Assembly (NCBI RefSeq): GCF_001720465.1
Contig: NZ_CP017113.1
Location: 372,001-436,000 of the forward strand
DNA length: 64,000 nucleotides
Reading direction: 5' to 3'
From: Porphyrobacter sp. LM 6
GTDB taxonomy: Bacteria > Pseudomonadota > Alphaproteobacteria > Sphingomonadales > Sphingomonadaceae
Shown here: one piece after another, positions 62,115-64,000 of the stretch
Position numbering within the stretch: the stretch's first letter is position 1
How the letters are laid out: each line of letters opens with the position of its first letter
Notes under the pieces: generated by a model
What the model was told of the DNA's origin: nothing
Databases searched by the model: none
What the model saw: the letters and a program-made list of their open reading frames with translations, nothing else
Position numbers and translations under genes: made by a program

Positions 62115-62500
62115 TACAGCTCTTTCAGATGCGAATTGTCGGAATCGTCGGACTTTTGGCCCCGGGCATGAGGCGACGCTGCTATGGTCATTTGCCCTTT
62201 AGGGTCAAGACCCGAGCCGTCAACCTCGCGATAATGGGAACGCGCAGCCTCGGGTGAGCCGCGCCGGTCGGGCAGGGCGATCACCTCGATCACGCGGATG
62301 CCCTGCCCGAGCGCGATCGTCAGCACATCGCCGATCCGCACCGGTTCCGACCCGCGCAGCACATGCTGGCGGTTGCGGCGAACCGCACGGCCTTCGATCA
62401 GTGCCAGAGCGGCGCTGCGGGTGCGGGCGAAGCGCAGGCAGACCAGAAGGCGGTCGATGCGGAGCGACCCCGATGCCGGCACCGCTGCGCTTTCAATCAT
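62114..62500 (-). CDS. S4-domain RNA-binding protein (Hsp15-like)
   Basis: A 128-residue protein with an S4 fold: [32 protein letters not shown] and [20 protein letters not shown]. It resembles the heat-shock protein Hsp15, which binds stalled 50S subunits with nascent tRNA. The C-terminal 50 residues are polar. It sits between the helicase gene (4-nt overlap) and fdxA. Confidence 0.88.
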   Translation of the reverse strand: MIESAAVPASGSLRIDRLLVCLRFARTRSAALALIEGRAVRRNRQHVLRGSEPVRIGDVLTIALGQGIRVIEVIALPDRRGSPEAARSHYREVDGSGLDPKGQMTIAASPHARGQKSDDSDNSHLKEL

Positions 62501-64000
62501 CGCTTGAGCAGGTCCGCCAGCTTGTCGAAGGCACCGCCAGCGCGGGCCGGGCCGGTGTATACCGGGGGTCGAGGCGGGGTCTGGGCGGGTCTAGGGCCAC
62601 GCTGCGCGCCCTCACGCGGGGGCTTGCGCTTGTCGCCGGGCTTACCTGACCCCCGCTTTGGCCCGCGATCATCCTTGCGTTCAGGCCCGCGCTGTTGCCG
62701 CCGCGCGTCTTTTTCTTCGGGACGACGCGGACGCCAGAACCAGCGATCGGGTGCGGGCGGGCCGAAAGCGCCTTCGGGCAGGGCGCGGGCGCGGTCGCAG
62801 CGGAAGCCTGCGCTGCCAAGCAGCCGCCGCGCGTTCTCCGCCTCGAGCCCGACCGACACCGCGAGCGCGAGATCGAGCCGGAACGGGCGATTGCGCTCCT
62901 TGGGATGGGCGGCGAGCACAGCCCCGCGCGCTTCAAACGCGGCGCGGAAGATCTTCTCGGCCAGATCGACGCGGATCGCCTGGCTGCCGGCATAGCGGTA
63001 TCCGGCGGGCAGGCGGCCCTTGGCCCAGCTACCCTCGGCCAGCACCGGCTGCATGGCCTCTTGCACCGCGCGGGGATCAAGCCCCAGCGCGTGCAGCAAG
63101 CGCCGCGGTGCGGGCTTCAGCAGCGGCGCATCGAAAATGTCGAGCGCACCGAAAGTCACCCCCAGCTTGCGCAGATAGGGGCGCATTTCCTTGGGCAGGT
63201 GTTCGAGCCCGGCATCCTCGCGGCTGATCACCCCGCGCGCTTCGATGAGGGTGATGACCAGCGCGCGCGCTTCCGATCCGGCAGCGGGATCGCGCGCCGC
63301 CTCGGCCAGCTTGCGCAGCGGTTCGAGCGGTTCGAGCTGCTTGTCCAGCCACGCGGCAAGGCCCGCCTCGAGCTTCGCCTTCGCCGCATCGGGCAACAGC
63401 ACGACATCGCGGGTCAGCGTCAGCCGCGGCGTGCCGAAGTGACCTGCGCCCGGATGACCGGGGAAGGCGATTTCGGCCAGCGCACGACCCTGCCAGCGGA
63501 TCGCACCGCCGACGATTTCCAGCTCAGCAATGCCCTGCGACAGCAGCCATTCGGCGCGGCTTTCGAGCAGCGCGGGCAGCGCCTTTTCGCCCGCCGCGAG
63601 CAGCATCCGCCGGTCGGCGACGCCCGCATTGGGATCGACGATGAAGCGGAAGCCCTCAAGCCGTCCGATGCTCTCGCCCTCCACCGTCAGATGGCCGTCG
63701 GGTTCAAGTGTGACGGGCAGCGCACTGGCATCCTGTCCCAGCGATTTCATCAAGAGTGTCGTCCTCCGGTTGACGAAGCGTTCGGTCAGCCGCGCGTGCA
63801 GCGCATCCGAAAGCTTCGCCTCGACCGCGCGGGCCCGCGCGGCCATTTCGTCGCGTGCCAGCACCCAATCGGGCCGCTGGCAGATGTAAGCCCAGCTGCG
63901 AATCGCCGCGATCCGCCCTTGCAGCGTGTCGATGTCGCCCTGCATCCGGTCAAGCTCGGCGATGCGTGCGGCAACAAAATCGGCGGCGAGATAGCCGCCC
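62497..64000 (-). CDS. helicase-related protein, C-terminal part (5' end outside window)
   Basis: The last 501 residues of a larger protein read off the window edge. The region matches the long C-terminal part of SUV3/MgpS-like alphaproteobacterial helicases: TLLMKSLGQDASALPVTLE, GHLTVEGESIGRLEGFRF, LVITLIEARGVISREDAGL and LPKEMRPYLRKLGVTFGALDIF. The helicase core lies beyond the window. The final 100 residues are highly basic and Pro/Arg-rich (KDDRGPKRGSGKPGDKRKPP), suiting RNA binding. Operon order is helicase, S4, fdxA, carD. Confidence 0.85.
   Translation of the reverse strand, partial: GGYLAADFVAARIAELDRMQGDIDTLQGRIAAIRSWAYICQRPDWVLARDEMAARARAVEAKLSDALHARLTERFVNRRTTLLMKSLGQDASALPVTLEPDGHLTVEGESIGRLEGFRFIVDPNAGVADRRMLLAAGEKALPALLESRAEWLLSQGIAELEIVGGAIRWQGRALAEIAFPGHPGAGHFGTPRLTLTRDVVLLPDAAKAKLEAGLAAWLDKQLEPLEPLRKLAEAARDPAAGSEARALVITLIEARGVISREDAGLEHLPKEMRPYLRKLGVTFGALDIFDAPLLKPAPRRLLHALGLDPRAVQEAMQPVLAEGSWAKGRLPAGYRYAGSQAIRVDLAEKIFRAAFEARGAVLAAHPKERNRPFRLDLALAVSVGLEAENARRLLGSAGFRCDRARALPEGAFGPPAPDRWFWRPRRPEEKDARRQQRGPERKDDRGPKRGSGKPGDKRKPPREGAQRGPRPAQTPPRPPVYTGPARAGGAFDKLADLLKR

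Overview
The window is a continuous, gene-dense, high-GC stretch of an alphaproteobacterial chromosome. Gene content points to Sphingomonadales, most likely an Erythrobacteraceae relative: a ThiS-ThiG fusion, a Pcm-TolC pair followed by a PopZ homologue, UrcA, a CtaA/COX15-type haem A synthase, a CarD regulator, and the alphaproteobacterial origin order ppsR / hemE / hemJ / rho / mnmE / mnmG / rsmG / parA / parB. The taxonomic call is inference; no rRNA gene is present. I saw no tRNA, rRNA, IS element, prophage or CRISPR array.

Layout. 1-10.7 kb: the end of thrS, a TauE/SafE permease, a DUF1223 secreted protein, agmatine deiminase, an M28 lipoprotein peptidase, glnE, a Bcp-type peroxiredoxin, a DUF455 protein and an M23 peptidase closed by a strong terminator. 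10.9-16.4 kb: an acyl-CoA synthetase coupled to a frameshifted cytochrome P450, galU, murA and a ribbon-helix-helix protein. 16.4-26.1 kb: thiSG, a divergent MerC-domain gene and ctaA-cutA with a Zur-like box between them, rplM-rpsI, small membrane proteins, urcA, and a LytTR two-component pair. 26.2-35.3 kb: a perfect 36-bp inverted repeat, fumC, pcm-tolC, popZ, an S9 peptidase, Fe-S genes (2Fe-2S ferredoxin, erpA) and xth. 35.4-42.1 kb: ten genes all on the minus strand (SleB hydrolase to ppsR) running away from the ppsR-hemE gap. 42.4-53.0 kb: mostly plus-strand genes, hemE to parB. 53.1-64.0 kb: envelope lipoproteins, fRMsr, a PQQ-type dehydrogenase, acyl-CoA dehydrogenase, tsaC, carD, fdxA, an S4 protein and the C-terminal part of a helicase.

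The central theme is chromosome replication and segregation. The 332-bp gap between ppsR and hemE (42065-42396) corresponds to the position of the Caulobacter origin (Cori, beside hemE). It holds degenerate DnaA-box-like sites, three GANTC sites and an AT-rich segment, and transcription diverges from it. About 4-9 kb to its right lie eight copies of a parS palindrome: seven perfect TGTTCCACGTGGAACA and one with a single mismatch. They sit in and around the dienelactone hydrolase gene, mnmE, mnmG and rsmG, immediately before parA-parB. A ninth, perfect copy lies 26 kb to the left, inside the RHH gene. Six of the nine sites are inside coding sequence and have been accommodated in all three frames of the plus sequence (CSTWNI, NVPRGTF, MFHVEH). 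popZ, whose product anchors ParB-parS at the pole in Caulobacter, is in the same window. This looks like a compact origin-centromere region with an unusually dense, protein-coding parS cluster.
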